Shown here: in pieces, positions 1 to 6,666 of the stretch
How the letters are laid out: each line of letters opens with the position of its first letter
Position numbering within the stretch: the first letter of the stretch is position 1
From: a bacterium
GTDB lineage: Bacteria > Spirochaetota > Spirochaetia > JABEVK01
Length of the DNA stretch: 6,666 bases
NCBI GenBank assembly: GCA_021782055.1
Contig: JAJXVP010000157.1
Span: 1 to 6,666 of the forward strand
Direction: 5' to 3'
Made by a program: the position numbers and the translations under genes
The notes under the pieces: model-generated
The model's input: the letters and a program-made list of their open reading frames with translations, nothing else
Databases searched by the model: none
What the model was told of the DNA's origin: nothing

Positions 1-176
1 GCCTCCAACAGCATCTCTTTTTTTATTGTTTCAGCCTCTTTTGCGGCGTCCTGCTTTACTCGCTCGGCTTTCTGCTCCGAAGAAGAAAGTTGGTATTTGG
101 CATACAGCCATCGTACAATCCAACCTAGGAAAAGCCCGACAGGGAGGGTTATGATCACCGCTAAGATGACATTCAT
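1..176 (-). CDS. rny: Ribonuclease Y, N-terminal 58 residues (gene runs off the window)
   Basis: RNase Y is a membrane-anchored endoribonuclease that starts bulk mRNA decay in many bacteria. Its KH and HD catalytic domains would lie beyond the window edge, so only the anchor and the start of the coiled coil are visible. Residues 2-24 form a hydrophobic segment (VILAVIITLPVGLFLGWIV) followed by RWLYAKYQ. Then comes an Ala/Glu/Lys-rich helix ending AAKEAETIKKEMLLEA, which matches the family hallmark 'EAE..KKE.LLEAK'. The ATG at 176 is preceded by AGGAG (182-186) with a 5-nt spacer, and a promoter lies just upstream. A longer open frame overlaps in another register, but it has no Shine-Dalgarno site and no family resemblance. 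From memory, rny directly follows rplQ in Borrelia; here one large gene intervenes. Identity rests on the N-terminal pattern plus context, as the catalytic part is not seen. Confidence 0.87.
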   Translation of the reverse strand, partial: MNVILAVIITLPVGLFLGWIVRWLYAKYQLSSSEQKAERVKQDAAKEAETIKKEMLLE

Positions 177-210
177 AAGCACTCCTGTGTGACTTTTTTG
201 TCGTAAACGG

Positions 211-239
211 ATTATATAACAAATTTGTCAGCTTAGCAA
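211..239 (-). promoter_or_regulatory. Sigma-70-type promoter for rny
   Basis: Read on the minus strand, a TTGCTA -35 box (234-239) is followed by a 17-bp spacer and a perfect TATAAT -10 box (211-216). This predicts a start near 204 and a leader of about 28 nt before the rny ATG at 176. The -35 box begins only 6 bp after the stop codon of the upstream 861-residue gene. rny can therefore be transcribed on its own even if readthrough from upstream also occurs. I see no operator-like inverted repeat around it. The call is by consensus match only. Confidence 0.75.
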
Positions 240-245
240 CCAGTT

Positions 246-2831
246 TTATGAGAAGGTTCGAGGGCGCAAGCGTGTCAAAAAGTCGTCGGGATAGGTTTTA
301 TAGCCAAACAGTAGCCAGGCTTGTGGTCCGTTGCCAAACAGGGGTACCAAACCAATCGCTTTAAGAAATTTTAAATCTCGGGGATGAAACGTTTGAGTCA
401 GCAAGGAATTCTGTCCCGGACGCCCGTCAACAAGCTGAATTACTCTTTTGTTTAGGCAGAGCTGAACAAAAGGGTTGGTTGGCGTGAAATTTAAGAGGGA
501 TTTTCCAATATCGCTGAAACCTACACTGGCGCGAGCCGACCAATTGGGGGTAGCAAACTCGAGTAAAACCGCGCTGAAAGCCCCCACTTCAGTCGTAATC
601 GCATTAAGCGCCTGGAATAAACCTGTTGGACCTAGATGATTGCCCAACAACCTTTGCCAGTCAAACGCACCAGGCCCCCAGTGCCAATCCCAGACAATCG
701 CCTGAGGAATATAATCATCATCCTGCGTGAGGCTGGAATTCATTAAAGGTGAATCTGCGGGAGTAGTTACCTCTTGAATCAAGCGGCCAAGTTCAGTATC
801 GGGAGTTTCGTTCCCTTGAAAGACTTCCGGTTTAAGGACGACAACCTCATCTTGCTCGTCAAAAACTTCTTGAACAAGGCCCCAGGAGGCTTGAATTTCA
901 TCCTCGGAAAAAGCCCGAATTTGCTGTTCTGGGGCTAACTCCACGATTTCTTCTAGCTCACTGATCTCGTCCTCGGCTTCAAGTTCTTCAAGGGGCAAGA
1001 ACTCCAGCGGCTCATCTTGAGGATTCACGATGGTATTCCTTATATTTTCAGCACTACGACTTCCGTTAAGTAAACTTCCCGGTCCTGGGGAAGTTGACGA
1101 AAAAACACTCTTGACTTCTTGTGGTAATTCTTCAAGGACGGCATCGCCCTCCGTCGCCGACGGCAAATCTTCGGGCGGTAGTTCCGAGCTGGCTTGGACG
1201 TCACCAAGTTCTTCTAGCTCCTCGACTTCTTCTAGCTCCTCGACTTCTTCTAGCTCCTCGACTTCTTCTAGCTCCTCGACTTCTTCTAGCTCCTCGACTT
1301 CTTCTAGCTCCTCGACTTCCTCTAGCTCCTCGACTTCCTCTAGCTCCTCGACGTCTTCAAGTTCTTCAAGTTCCTCAAGCTCTTCTACTTCTTCGGCCTC
1401 ATTGGTTGCTTGAGACCGTGCTTGCGGTTGCCGCTTCGGCGCAACGGAAGTCTGTTTTATCTCGGAAACCGTATTTGTCGCCGAAAATCGAGCGAGAGTC
1501 TCTTCTAAAAGAGTTTCCAGGCGATGCCAATCTATACTAGCTGGCTGAACAGAGGTTATAGGTGTAGCCAAAGAAGTCTGAAGTCCAGGGGCTTTTTCTT
1601 GCGCACCAAGAATCGCTAAAATCTCGGACCAACTTTTGTCTATATAATCATTTACCCAGGTTCTATCCTGCCGTCTAACTCTCCCAATATGGTGCCGAAT
1701 ATCATCTTTTATTCGTGTCGACTGTCTCTCTAAGGTTTCACGGATCTCTTGAAGCTTTCCCTGCTCCTTGAGATCAAGATAATTTTTAACAATCTGCAAT
1801 TGAAAGCGTTTAATTCGGCGGCTGACCAAAGAAAGCGGATCTCCCCGCCACGTCGTAACCAAAAAAGCGACAAGAAAGAGCACGCTAAACAACGAGACAA
1901 GGATGATATAACGGAAGAGTTTCGAGACATGGAGGAGGTCGGCGGGGACTATGATACCAGGCATGGAAAAGGAACCCTGTTTCAGGTTCTTGGTTATGAG
2001 TACAACTTTTTGATTGGCCTGATCACTACCCAGAAGCTGAACGCTAGGCCAAATCGCTTTTTCTTTCAATTGAATAATCCGGTTTAGTAGTTGCTGATCG
2101 GGAGGTCCTGAGGCATAAAAAACTGGGGTCTTTGCGTCTGCGAGAAAAAAATCTTCATCATAACCAAGAAGCTTGGCCCGAAATAAGGAATCACGAGCAT
2201 CTGCAATGTTCACTTTCAGAATAAAGAAACCGGAAATTTGTGACTTTGTGTCGGTCCAAGGTAAAGTAAAAAGAAACTGCCGGTCAGTGGAATCGTACAA
2301 AAATAGGTCAGGCCTGATTTTTACGTCATCCCTCACGTCCTTCCACGGGTTCGGCAAAGGAAAATCTAACAATCGTTTATATGTGATACTATCTCTGCCC
2401 CTAGCTAGAACATCGGAATCCAAGCTTGAAAAATGGATTCGATCGACCGCGTCATCAACAAGCCGAAGAGAGGCCCCTGCTCGGTACTGATCAAGAAAAT
2501 CTTGGACAACTTGATACCGGTTAAGAATTTCTTCACGGGTTTGCGTAGGGTTAAACACCCCTAAGAAAACTTTTGAACGAATAAGCTCTTCGAAGGACTT
2601 CTCGGTTTGGCTTTTCCATTTCTGAAGAGCCAAAGAATCCTGCATCAACTGCTTTTGATAATCCAGCACAATCCTTGGGGTATAAAACTCTGCCTCAATC
2701 CACGAAAACATGTGTCCGAACGAGATTACAGTTAAGCCTGTAAACAAAACAGAGGAAACAAGTAAACTGACGGCGAGACGAATTACTAATAGCATAAAAA
2801 AAGGAGGCCACAGTTGTGCCTCCTCTACCAT
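246..2831 (-). CDS. Two-segment membrane protein with acidic repeat and GAF-like C-terminus, function unknown
   Basis: I do not recognise this gene by name. Visible order in 861 residues: a hydrophobic segment at 13-38; an extracytoplasmic region at about 39-304 with alternating helix and strand, a Cache-like look; and a second membrane segment at 305-328. A basic stretch follows (RRIKRFQ at 338-344), then charged helical sequence to about 410. Residues 478-542 are the Glu/Val/Leu repeat. An acidic, low-complexity linker runs to about 700. The C-terminus (about 715-861) resembles a small-ligand GAF fold by strand pattern (SAVLLEF, then SARASVGF, then PLFG, then AWLLFGY). The layout suggests a membrane sensor or scaffold without kinase, cyclase or methyl-accepting parts. 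It lies between rplQ and rny. The start is uncertain: the ATG at 2831 has no Shine-Dalgarno site, and codons 1-12 encode a terminator hairpin. The ATG at 2795 (residue 13) would start exactly at the membrane segment. The reading frame is secure; the function is not. Confidence 0.85.
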   Translation of the reverse strand: MVEEAQLWPPFFMLLVIRLAVSLLVSSVLFTGLTVISFGHMFSWIEAEFYTPRIVLDYQKQLMQDSLALQKWKSQTEKSFEELIRSKVFLGVFNPTQTREEILNRYQVVQDFLDQYRAGASLRLVDDAVDRIHFSSLDSDVLARGRDSITYKRLLDFPLPNPWKDVRDDVKIRPDLFLYDSTDRQFLFTLPWTDTKSQISGFFILKVNIADARDSLFRAKLLGYDEDFFLADAKTPVFYASGPPDQQLLNRIIQLKEKAIWPSVQLLGSDQANQKVVLITKNLKQGSFSMPGIIVPADLLHVSKLFRYIILVSLFSVLFLVAFLVTTWRGDPLSLVSRRIKRFQLQIVKNYLDLKEQGKLQEIRETLERQSTRIKDDIRHHIGRVRRQDRTWVNDYIDKSWSEILAILGAQEKAPGLQTSLATPITSVQPASIDWHRLETLLEETLARFSATNTVSEIKQTSVAPKRQPQARSQATNEAEEVEELEELEELEDVEELEEVEELEEVEELEEVEELEEVEELEEVEELEEVEELEEVEELEELGDVQASSELPPEDLPSATEGDAVLEELPQEVKSVFSSTSPGPGSLLNGSRSAENIRNTIVNPQDEPLEFLPLEELEAEDEISELEEIVELAPEQQIRAFSEDEIQASWGLVQEVFDEQDEVVVLKPEVFQGNETPDTELGRLIQEVTTPADSPLMNSSLTQDDDYIPQAIVWDWHWGPGAFDWQRLLGNHLGPTGLFQALNAITTEVGAFSAVLLEFATPNWSARASVGFSDIGKSLLNFTPTNPFVQLCLNKRVIQLVDGRPGQNSLLTQTFHPRDLKFLKAIGLVPLFGNGPQAWLLFGYKTYPDDFLTRLRPRTFS
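1206..1400 (-). repeat. 18-bp tandem repeat encoding EEVEEL hexapeptides
   Basis: Eight head-to-tail 18-bp units occupy 1215-1358. The first five by coordinate (1215-1304) are identical, the next two differ by one base (1305-1340), and the eighth (1341-1358) differs by one base that changes E to D. Degenerate EEL/EEV units flank them, giving 65 residues (478-542 of the host protein) of which 42 are Glu and one is Asp, with no Lys or Arg. The unit is six codons long, so gain or loss of units would change protein length without shifting frame. Val and Leu alternate every third residue, which does not match a heptad coiled coil. The region is more likely extended or a highly charged helix. Confidence 0.95.
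2796..2824 (-). terminator. Intrinsic terminator after rplQ, overlapping the next ORF's 5' end
   Basis: On the minus strand AGGAGGC (2818-2824) pairs perfectly with GCCTCCT (2802-2808) around a 9-nt loop, followed at once by a run of seven T (2796-2802, its first T closing the stem). The stem can extend by one wobble and one A-T pair. This is a textbook rho-independent terminator lying 44 bp after the rplQ stop codon, so it probably ends the ribosomal operon. It covers codons 3-12 of the longest version of the following gene and stops directly before that gene's second ATG (2795). On the plus strand no T-run follows, so it acts in one direction only. Confidence 0.85.
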
Positions 2832-2867
2832 CGGTTGAATTTGAACAAATATTAACTAAACCTAAGC

Positions 2868-3389
2868 TCAGGCCTTTGCTTCTTCCTTCGCAACTTTAGC
2901 CTTAGAAGCTCGTTTTGCCTTAGGAGCAGCTTCTGTGGCTTCAGCCTTTTCATTTTTCTCCACTGCCGGGCTCTCAGCAGGAGCCTTTTTAGCCTTTGAC
3001 GATTTTTCTTCCGGAGCAGGCTCAGCCGTTACTCCCTTCTGAACAAACTCCAAAAGAACCATTTCAGCAGCATCGCCAAAACGTTGGCCCAATTTTAAAA
3101 TCCGAGTATAACCACCAGCTCTGCTTACAAAGCGTGGGCCAATATCCGAAAACAATTTCTTTAGGATTACGTCATTTGTAATCGTCTTGGCAATTTCTCG
3201 ACGATTATGCACTGAATCTACCTTCGCCCGAGTAATCATTTTCTCTGCGGCGCGACGTACTTCCAAAGCCTTCGCTTTTGTCGTAGTAATTCTTTCATAT
3301 TTGAAAAGAGAAGTTACCATATTTTTTAACAATGCTCTTCGATGACCGGCCCTGCGGCTCAACCGATTAAAACCTGTCTTGTTGTTCAT
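2868..3389 (-). CDS. rplQ: 50S ribosomal protein L17 with C-terminal extension
   Basis: L17 is a large-subunit protein located near the peptide exit tunnel. Residues 1-118 are the conserved core: the N-terminal [20 protein letters not shown] block (9-28), then [20 protein letters not shown] (32-51), and the C-terminal [19 protein letters not shown] (92-110) and VLLEFV strands. Residues 119-173 are an added tail rich in Lys, Ala, Glu and Pro, making the protein about 50 residues longer than the usual 115-130. The ATG overlaps the rpoA stop as ATGA, and an AAGGA Shine-Dalgarno site lies inside the rpoA end, so translation is probably coupled to rpoA. The terminator follows 44 bp downstream. Confidence 0.97.
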   Translation of the reverse strand: MNNKTGFNRLSRRAGHRRALLKNMVTSLFKYERITTTKAKALEVRRAAEKMITRAKVDSVHNRREIAKTITNDVILKKLFSDIGPRFVSRAGGYTRILKLGQRFGDAAEMVLLEFVQKGVTAEPAPEEKSSKAKKAPAESPAVEKNEKAEATEAAPKAKRASKAKVAKEEAKA

Positions 3390-4438
3390 ACAGCATCCTT
3401 ATTCTGTTGAGCGATTTTCATCGCTTGGATAATTTGTGAAGAATCAGACATACCAAAAGACAAATTTCGTTCTTTTAGCTTTTGCTTAATTTCTTCCAGA
3501 CTTTTCTTACCGAAATTCCTGGTTTTAGCAATGTCATCTTCTGATTTCCTAATAAGCTCGCCTATGGTCTTGATATTAGCATTCTTGAGGCAGTTGCTAG
3601 AGCGCACGGATAGCTCTAGATCTTCAACAGGAGTGTTCATCAAAGCCTTAACGGCGACCTCATCTTCAGTAATTTCAGAATCACCTGAAACATCATCTTC
3701 ATTAAAATTTATAAAAATACTGAAATGATCTTTCGCAATTTTAGCTGCTTCCGCCAAAGCATTTTCAGGCGAAATAGTTCCATCGGTCCAAATTTCAATA
3801 ATTAACTTATCAAAGTCGGCCCTTTGCCCAACTCGAGTATCCTCGACAGAATACTTTACTTTGGTTATGGGAGAGAAAATTGAATCGACGGCAATCGTAT
3901 TGACCACCTCAATACTCTTTTCATGAACCTCGGCTGGTACATAACCCCGACCGAGATCAATCTCAATCTCAAGCTCGAGGTGTGCCTCAGCGGTCAGGGT
4001 AGCAATGTGGAGATCCTTATTAATGATCTCTACGCCCCCCAGGCACAAATCAGCACCGGTTATCGTCTTTTTGTCCTTGCCCTTTACTTCAAGAAGAATC
4101 ACAGTCGAGTCAACTTCACCGTCAATTTTAATTTGAAGATTCTTCAAATTGGCTAAAATGACCGCTGTATCTTCAACAACTTCAGGAATAGGTTCAAATT
4201 CACTCGACAAGAGATGGGGCTGACCATCGTTCTTGTAACTTGTAATACGAATCCCGGAAACGGCATAACCTTGAATCGAAGATAAAAGAATTCTTCGCAG
4301 TGTATTACCGATAGTGTGGCCGAATCCTCGTTCAAAAGGATAGGCTATAAATTTTCCGTAATTGGCATTCAATTCACTTTGTTCAAAGTGCAAACCTTTA
4401 GGACGTTTAAAGCCCTTTAAAAGATTTTTCCTCGCCAT
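3386..4438 (-). CDS. rpoA: DNA-directed RNA polymerase subunit alpha
   Basis: Alpha dimerises to nucleate assembly of core RNA polymerase and binds UP elements and activators through its C-terminal domain. Both domains are intact in 350 residues. The N-terminal domain (about 1-240) carries [20 protein letters not shown] (34-53) and [10 protein letters not shown] (161-170). An acidic linker (246-260) follows. The C-terminal domain (about 268-330) carries [19 protein letters not shown] and [15 protein letters not shown]. Arg279 aligns with the DNA-contacting Arg265 of E. coli. The length is slightly above the E. coli protein's 329. The ATG follows an AAGGAG site at 5-nt spacing. An 83-bp gap separates it from rpsK, where rpsD sits in many other bacteria. 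The 3' end overlaps rplQ by 4 bp. Confidence 0.98.
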   Translation of the reverse strand: MARKNLLKGFKRPKGLHFEQSELNANYGKFIAYPFERGFGHTIGNTLRRILLSSIQGYAVSGIRITSYKNDGQPHLLSSEFEPIPEVVEDTAVILANLKNLQIKIDGEVDSTVILLEVKGKDKKTITGADLCLGGVEIINKDLHIATLTAEAHLELEIEIDLGRGYVPAEVHEKSIEVVNTIAVDSIFSPITKVKYSVEDTRVGQRADFDKLIIEIWTDGTISPENALAEAAKIAKDHFSIFINFNEDDVSGDSEITEDEVAVKALMNTPVEDLELSVRSSNCLKNANIKTIGELIRKSEDDIAKTRNFGKKSLEEIKQKLKERNLSFGMSDSSQIIQAMKIAQQNKDAV

Positions 4439-4521
4439 TTCAACTCCTTCAATGTCCTCAGCATACGAAAACGACCGATCTCTGCGACCGGCCTTTCCAA
4501 GAGTCCTCTCAACTCAGAACA

Positions 4522-4902
4522 TCAGACGCGTCGACTTTTCCGAGGACGACAACCATTATGAGGAATGGGAGTCACATCATGAATGCTCTTAACACGAAAA
4601 CCCAAAGCACCCATGGAGCGAATCGCAGACTCACGTCCTACACCAGGGCCCTTAACGTAAACATGCAGCTCTCTAAGACCAAACTCTTTGGCTTTATTAA
4701 CAGCAGTTTCAGCCGTACTTTGAGCCGCGAATGGAGTTGATTTTTTAGCCCCACGAAATCCCAAGCCCCCAGCGGAAGCCCAAGACAACGCATTGCCACG
4801 CATATCCGTAACAGTAACGATTGTGTTGTTGAAGGTAGCTTGAATGAAGACATTACCTTCAGAAACAATCTTTTTTTCTTTCTTTTTCTTAACCTGTGCC
4901 AA
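4522..4902 (-). CDS. rpsK: 30S ribosomal protein S11, TTG start
   Basis: S11 is part of the small-subunit platform near the E site and the 3' end of 16S rRNA. The 126 residues show a lysine-rich N-terminus (KKKKEKK at 5-11), [10 protein letters not shown] (24-33), [16 protein letters not shown] (46-61), the signature [15 protein letters not shown] (84-98) and the invariant C-terminus [18 protein letters not shown]. The start is TTG at 4902, six nt after a strong GGAGGG site. No in-frame ATG or GTG exists between that site and the conserved start, so TTG is the only sensible start. Length and motifs are complete. It follows rpsM by 15 bp. Confidence 0.97.
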   Translation of the reverse strand: MAQVKKKKEKKIVSEGNVFIQATFNNTIVTVTDMRGNALSWASAGGLGFRGAKKSTPFAAQSTAETAVNKAKEFGLRELHVYVKGPGVGRESAIRSMGALGFRVKSIHDVTPIPHNGCRPRKSRRV

Positions 4903-4908
4903 AATATG

Positions 4909-4914
4909 CCCTCC
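4909..4914 (-). promoter_or_regulatory. Shine-Dalgarno site fixing the TTG start of rpsK
   Basis: GGAGGG on the minus strand lies between the rpsM stop (4918-4920) and the rpsK start, followed by a 6-nt spacer (CATATT) and TTG. The strong site with good spacing is what makes the non-ATG start convincing. Confidence 0.85.
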
Positions 4915-4917
4915 GAC

Positions 4918-5286
4918 TTAGCTCTTCTTCTTATTGGCAACGGTCTTTCGTTTGCCCTTTCTTGTTCGCGCGTTTGTTTTTGTCCGCTGTCCCCGAACAG
5001 GTAACCCTCGTCTATGCCGTAAGCCACGATAGCAACCAATATCCATCAGGCGCTTGATGTTTAAAGAAACCTCAGAGCGCAAACGACCTTCAACAACATA
5101 GTCGTTTTCGATGACCTTTCGCAATTCATTGATCTCTTCCTGATTAAGATCGTTTGCCTTTTTATTGGGATCAATCTTTGTAGTCTGGCAAATTTTCGTT
5201 GCCGAAGAACGACCAATTCCAAAAATATAAGTTAAAGCAATATCAATGTGTTTATTGGGAAGGTCAATTCCCGCAATACGTGCCAT
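4918..5286 (-). CDS. rpsM: 30S ribosomal protein S13
   Basis: S13 sits in the head of the small subunit and contacts the P-site tRNA and 23S rRNA (bridge B1). The 122 residues match the usual length. Seen are [20 protein letters not shown] at 1-20, the helix-two-turns-helix [10 protein letters not shown] (23-32), a [14 protein letters not shown] helix, and the basic C-terminal tail [20 protein letters not shown] (87-106) ending in KKKS. The ATG at 5286 is preceded by AAGGA directly after the rpmJ stop, with an 11-bp gap. No S4-type leader structure could be recognised upstream. Confidence 0.98.
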   Translation of the reverse strand: MARIAGIDLPNKHIDIALTYIFGIGRSSATKICQTTKIDPNKKANDLNQEEINELRKVIENDYVVEGRLRSEVSLNIKRLMDIGCYRGLRHRRGLPVRGQRTKTNARTRKGKRKTVANKKKS

Positions 5287-5297
5287 ATAAATCTTCC

Positions 5298-5411
5298 TTA
5301 CCGTTGTCTTTGTTTATGCTTGGGATTAGTACAAATGATACGCAAAACGCCAGCACGACGAATAACTTTGCACTGATCACAAATCGGTTTAACACTGACT
5401 CGCACCTTCAT
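5298..5411 (-). CDS. rpmJ: 50S ribosomal protein L36, zinc-binding type
   Basis: L36 is the smallest large-subunit protein, a zinc ribbon bound to 23S rRNA. Translation gives 37 residues: [29 protein letters not shown], then PKHKQRQR. All four zinc ligands are present (Cys11, Cys14, Cys27, His32), so this is the C+ form usual in zinc-replete conditions. The ATG at 5411 is preceded by AGGAG, which overlaps the secY stop codon and lies 8 nt from the start. rpsM begins 11 bp after its stop. The placement between secY and rpsM is the classic order, here without map, adk or infA in between. Confidence 0.97.
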   Translation of the reverse strand: MKVRVSVKPICDQCKVIRRAGVLRIICTNPKHKQRQR

Positions 5412-5422
5412 GGTTTCGACTC

Positions 5423-6666
5423 CTATAAGTTCCTTGAACGAATTTTGCCTTTTTTAGCAAAACCTTCGTGATGGTGCATCCGAAGATGCCCTTCAATTTG
5501 ATTCATGGTGTCCAAGTCAACACCTACAAGAATCAAAAGTGATGTTCCGCCCATGATATACGCCAAAGCCTGAGGAAATCCAGGTATCCACATCACAATC
5601 AATTGAGGAATAACCGCAATCAAGGCGAGGAACAATGATCCAGGCAGAATAATCCTATTCAGAATCCTTGTCAAATGCTCTTCCATTTTTTCTGAACGTA
5701 TACCCGGTATGGACCCGCCCTGCTCCCTGATTTGCTTTGAAATTTCGATCGGATTCAAAGTTACTTGTGTATAAAAGTAAGCAAAGAATATGATCAAAAG
5801 TGTATAAATGGTTAAGTACGGCCAATCATGGGGACGTAAAAAGTTGGCCACAGAAGCTAACCACGGAACAGCCGCTCCCAAGTTTCCTGCAATTTGCAAA
5901 GGAAACATTAAAAACGAGCTAGCAAAAATAATGGGGATAACACCAGAGGGGTTTAACTTAAAGGGAATGTAGGTATTCTGAGCCCCAAACATTTTACGAC
6001 CAACAACCCGTTTGGCGTAATGCACAGGGATCTTTCGCATACCCTGCTGTTCAAAGATGACCAGCGCAATAACGCCAACAAAGAGCAGAAATACAAGGAT
6101 GACGAAAACAGGGTTAAGGTCACCGCGTTGAATAGCTTGAAACATCTGGTATACAGCATCAGGAATTCTCGCGACAATACCCGTAAAAATCAGCAACGAT
6201 ATACCGTTTCCAACCCCCCGTTGGTTAATCTGTTCACCAATCCACATTAAGAAAATTGTACCAGTGGTGACAGTTAACATTGCCATTAAAACAAACGACC
6301 ATTGAGGAATCGAAATTGCGTCAGGAATTTGCTTAGCAAGCTCTGTGACAGCGTAGGACTGAATCAAACACACCAGAACTGTTCCCATACGGGTCCAGCG
6401 CTGAATCTTTTTTCGCCCGCCGTCCTCTTCTTGAATTCTTTTCATGCGCGGGAAAACCACTACCGCCAACTGCATGATGATCGACATGGAGATGTACGGC
6501 ATGATTCCTAACATGAAAACCGAGAAGTTGTGAAATGCTCCTCCCGAAAAGAAGTCAAAATAATCAGTTAGCGAAACTCCGTTCGATTGCTGGTGCGAAA
6601 AGTAATTCTTTAAGGCTGTCGCATTGATTCCCGGAATGGGAAGTACTGCCCCCAACCGGAAAACCA
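5423..6666 (-). CDS. secY: Protein translocase subunit SecY, N-terminus off the window
   Basis: SecY forms the ten-helix channel through which Sec-dependent proteins cross or enter the inner membrane. The window holds 413 residues plus stop; probably 20-30 N-terminal residues are missing. The frame continues upstream to base 6666 ([15 protein letters not shown]), so the TTG at 6655 should not be taken as a start. Numbering from the first complete codon: the plug and second helix are in [20 protein letters not shown] (44-63), [15 protein letters not shown] (146-160) is a conserved signature, [11 protein letters not shown] lies at 240-250, and the cytosolic loop ends [20 protein letters not shown] (304-323). 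The last helix contains [20 protein letters not shown] (372-391). The C-terminus is short, His-rich then basic ([15 protein letters not shown]). Confidence 0.97.
   Translation of the reverse strand, partial: VFRLGAVLPIPGINATALKNYFSHQQSNGVSLTDYFDFFSGGAFHNFSVFMLGIMPYISMSIIMQLAVVVFPRMKRIQEEDGGRKKIQRWTRMGTVLVCLIQSYAVTELAKQIPDAISIPQWSFVLMAMLTVTTGTIFLMWIGEQINQRGVGNGISLLIFTGIVARIPDAVYQMFQAIQRGDLNPVFVILVFLLFVGVIALVIFEQQGMRKIPVHYAKRVVGRKMFGAQNTYIPFKLNPSGVIPIIFASSFLMFPLQIAGNLGAAVPWLASVANFLRPHDWPYLTIYTLLIIFFAYFYTQVTLNPIEISKQIREQGGSIPGIRSEKMEEHLTRILNRIILPGSLFLALIAVIPQLIVMWIPGFPQALAYIMGGTSLLILVGVDLDTMNQIEGHLRMHHHEGFAKKGKIRSRNL

Noticed and set aside
31..222. 63-residue minus-strand frame overlapping the rny start
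   Set aside because: It lies in a different register, lacks a Shine-Dalgarno site, would start upstream of the mapped promoter position, and has no resemblance to a known protein. The alternative frame gives a clear RNase Y N-terminus.
478..480. Reading the EEVEEL block as a canonical coiled coil
   Set aside because: Hydrophobic residues recur every three positions in a six-residue unit, not in a 3-4 heptad pattern, and there is no opposite charge. The rejected claim concerns residues 478-542, bases 1206-1400.
1206..1400. CRISPR-like array
   Set aside because: The units are contiguous with no unique spacers and are in frame within a coding gene, so this is a coding tandem repeat.
1030..1540. 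Plus-strand open frames rich in Ser/Thr (1030-1413) and in Leu/Ala/Pro/Arg (1121-1540)
   Set aside because: They are antisense readings of the 18-bp repeat. A repeat with an 18-bp period and no stop in a frame stays open by construction, and neither frame shows a ribosome site or a recognisable product.
4501..4515. Hairpin GAGT/ACTC after rpsK as a terminator
   Set aside because: It is only a 4-bp stem with no T-run after it, and rpoA follows closely in the same operon.
4638..5039. 133-residue minus-strand frame across rpsK and rpsM
   Set aside because: It overlaps two certain ribosomal protein genes in another register and reads as basic low-complexity shadow sequence.
6653..6655. TTG at 6655 as the start of secY
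   Set aside because: The frame remains open to the window edge with conserved SecY residues (VFRLGAV) before it, and SecY normally has a further N-terminal segment and the rest of helix 1.

Overview
The window is the 3' end of a large ribosomal-protein (S10/spc/alpha-type) operon plus the start of the next transcription unit. Every gene I can support is on the minus strand, so transcription runs from base 6666 towards base 1. In transcription order the genes are secY (5' end off the window), rpmJ, rpsM, rpsK, rpoA, rplQ, a large two-segment membrane protein of unknown function, and the first 58 codons of rny (RNase Y, running off the window).

The source is a bacterium, most likely a spirochaete. 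Three observations support this. rpsD is absent between rpsK and rpoA, and map, adk and infA are absent between secY and rpmJ. An rny gene lies downstream of rplQ; from memory, Borrelia has rplQ followed directly by rny. The RNase Y N-terminus also looks like treponemal or spirochaetal versions as I remember them. This assignment rests on gene order and remembered sequence, not on a search.

Bases 6666-2868 are compact housekeeping DNA. Gaps are 11-15 bp from secY to rpsK, there is one 83-bp gap before rpoA, and rpoA and rplQ overlap in an ATGA. The products are the SecY translocation channel, ribosomal proteins L36, S13, S11 and L17, and the RNA polymerase alpha subunit. rpsK starts with TTG. 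L17 carries a Lys/Ala/Glu-rich tail of about 55 residues.

Bases 2831-246 encode an 861-residue protein I cannot name. It has an N-terminal membrane segment, a roughly 265-residue extracytoplasmic region, a second membrane segment, a charged helical stretch, a 65-residue almost pure Glu/Val/Leu block encoded by an 18-bp tandem repeat, and a C-terminal region that looks GAF-like. A strong intrinsic terminator lies across its first 12 codons. The gene therefore sits just after, or is attenuated by, the terminator of the ribosomal operon.

Bases 245-1 hold a near-consensus sigma-70 promoter, a good Shine-Dalgarno site and the start of rny. rny is thus probably transcribed independently of the ribosomal operon. 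No RNA genes, CRISPR arrays, insertion sequences or attachment sites were seen, and no stretch longer than 300 bases lacks a gene.
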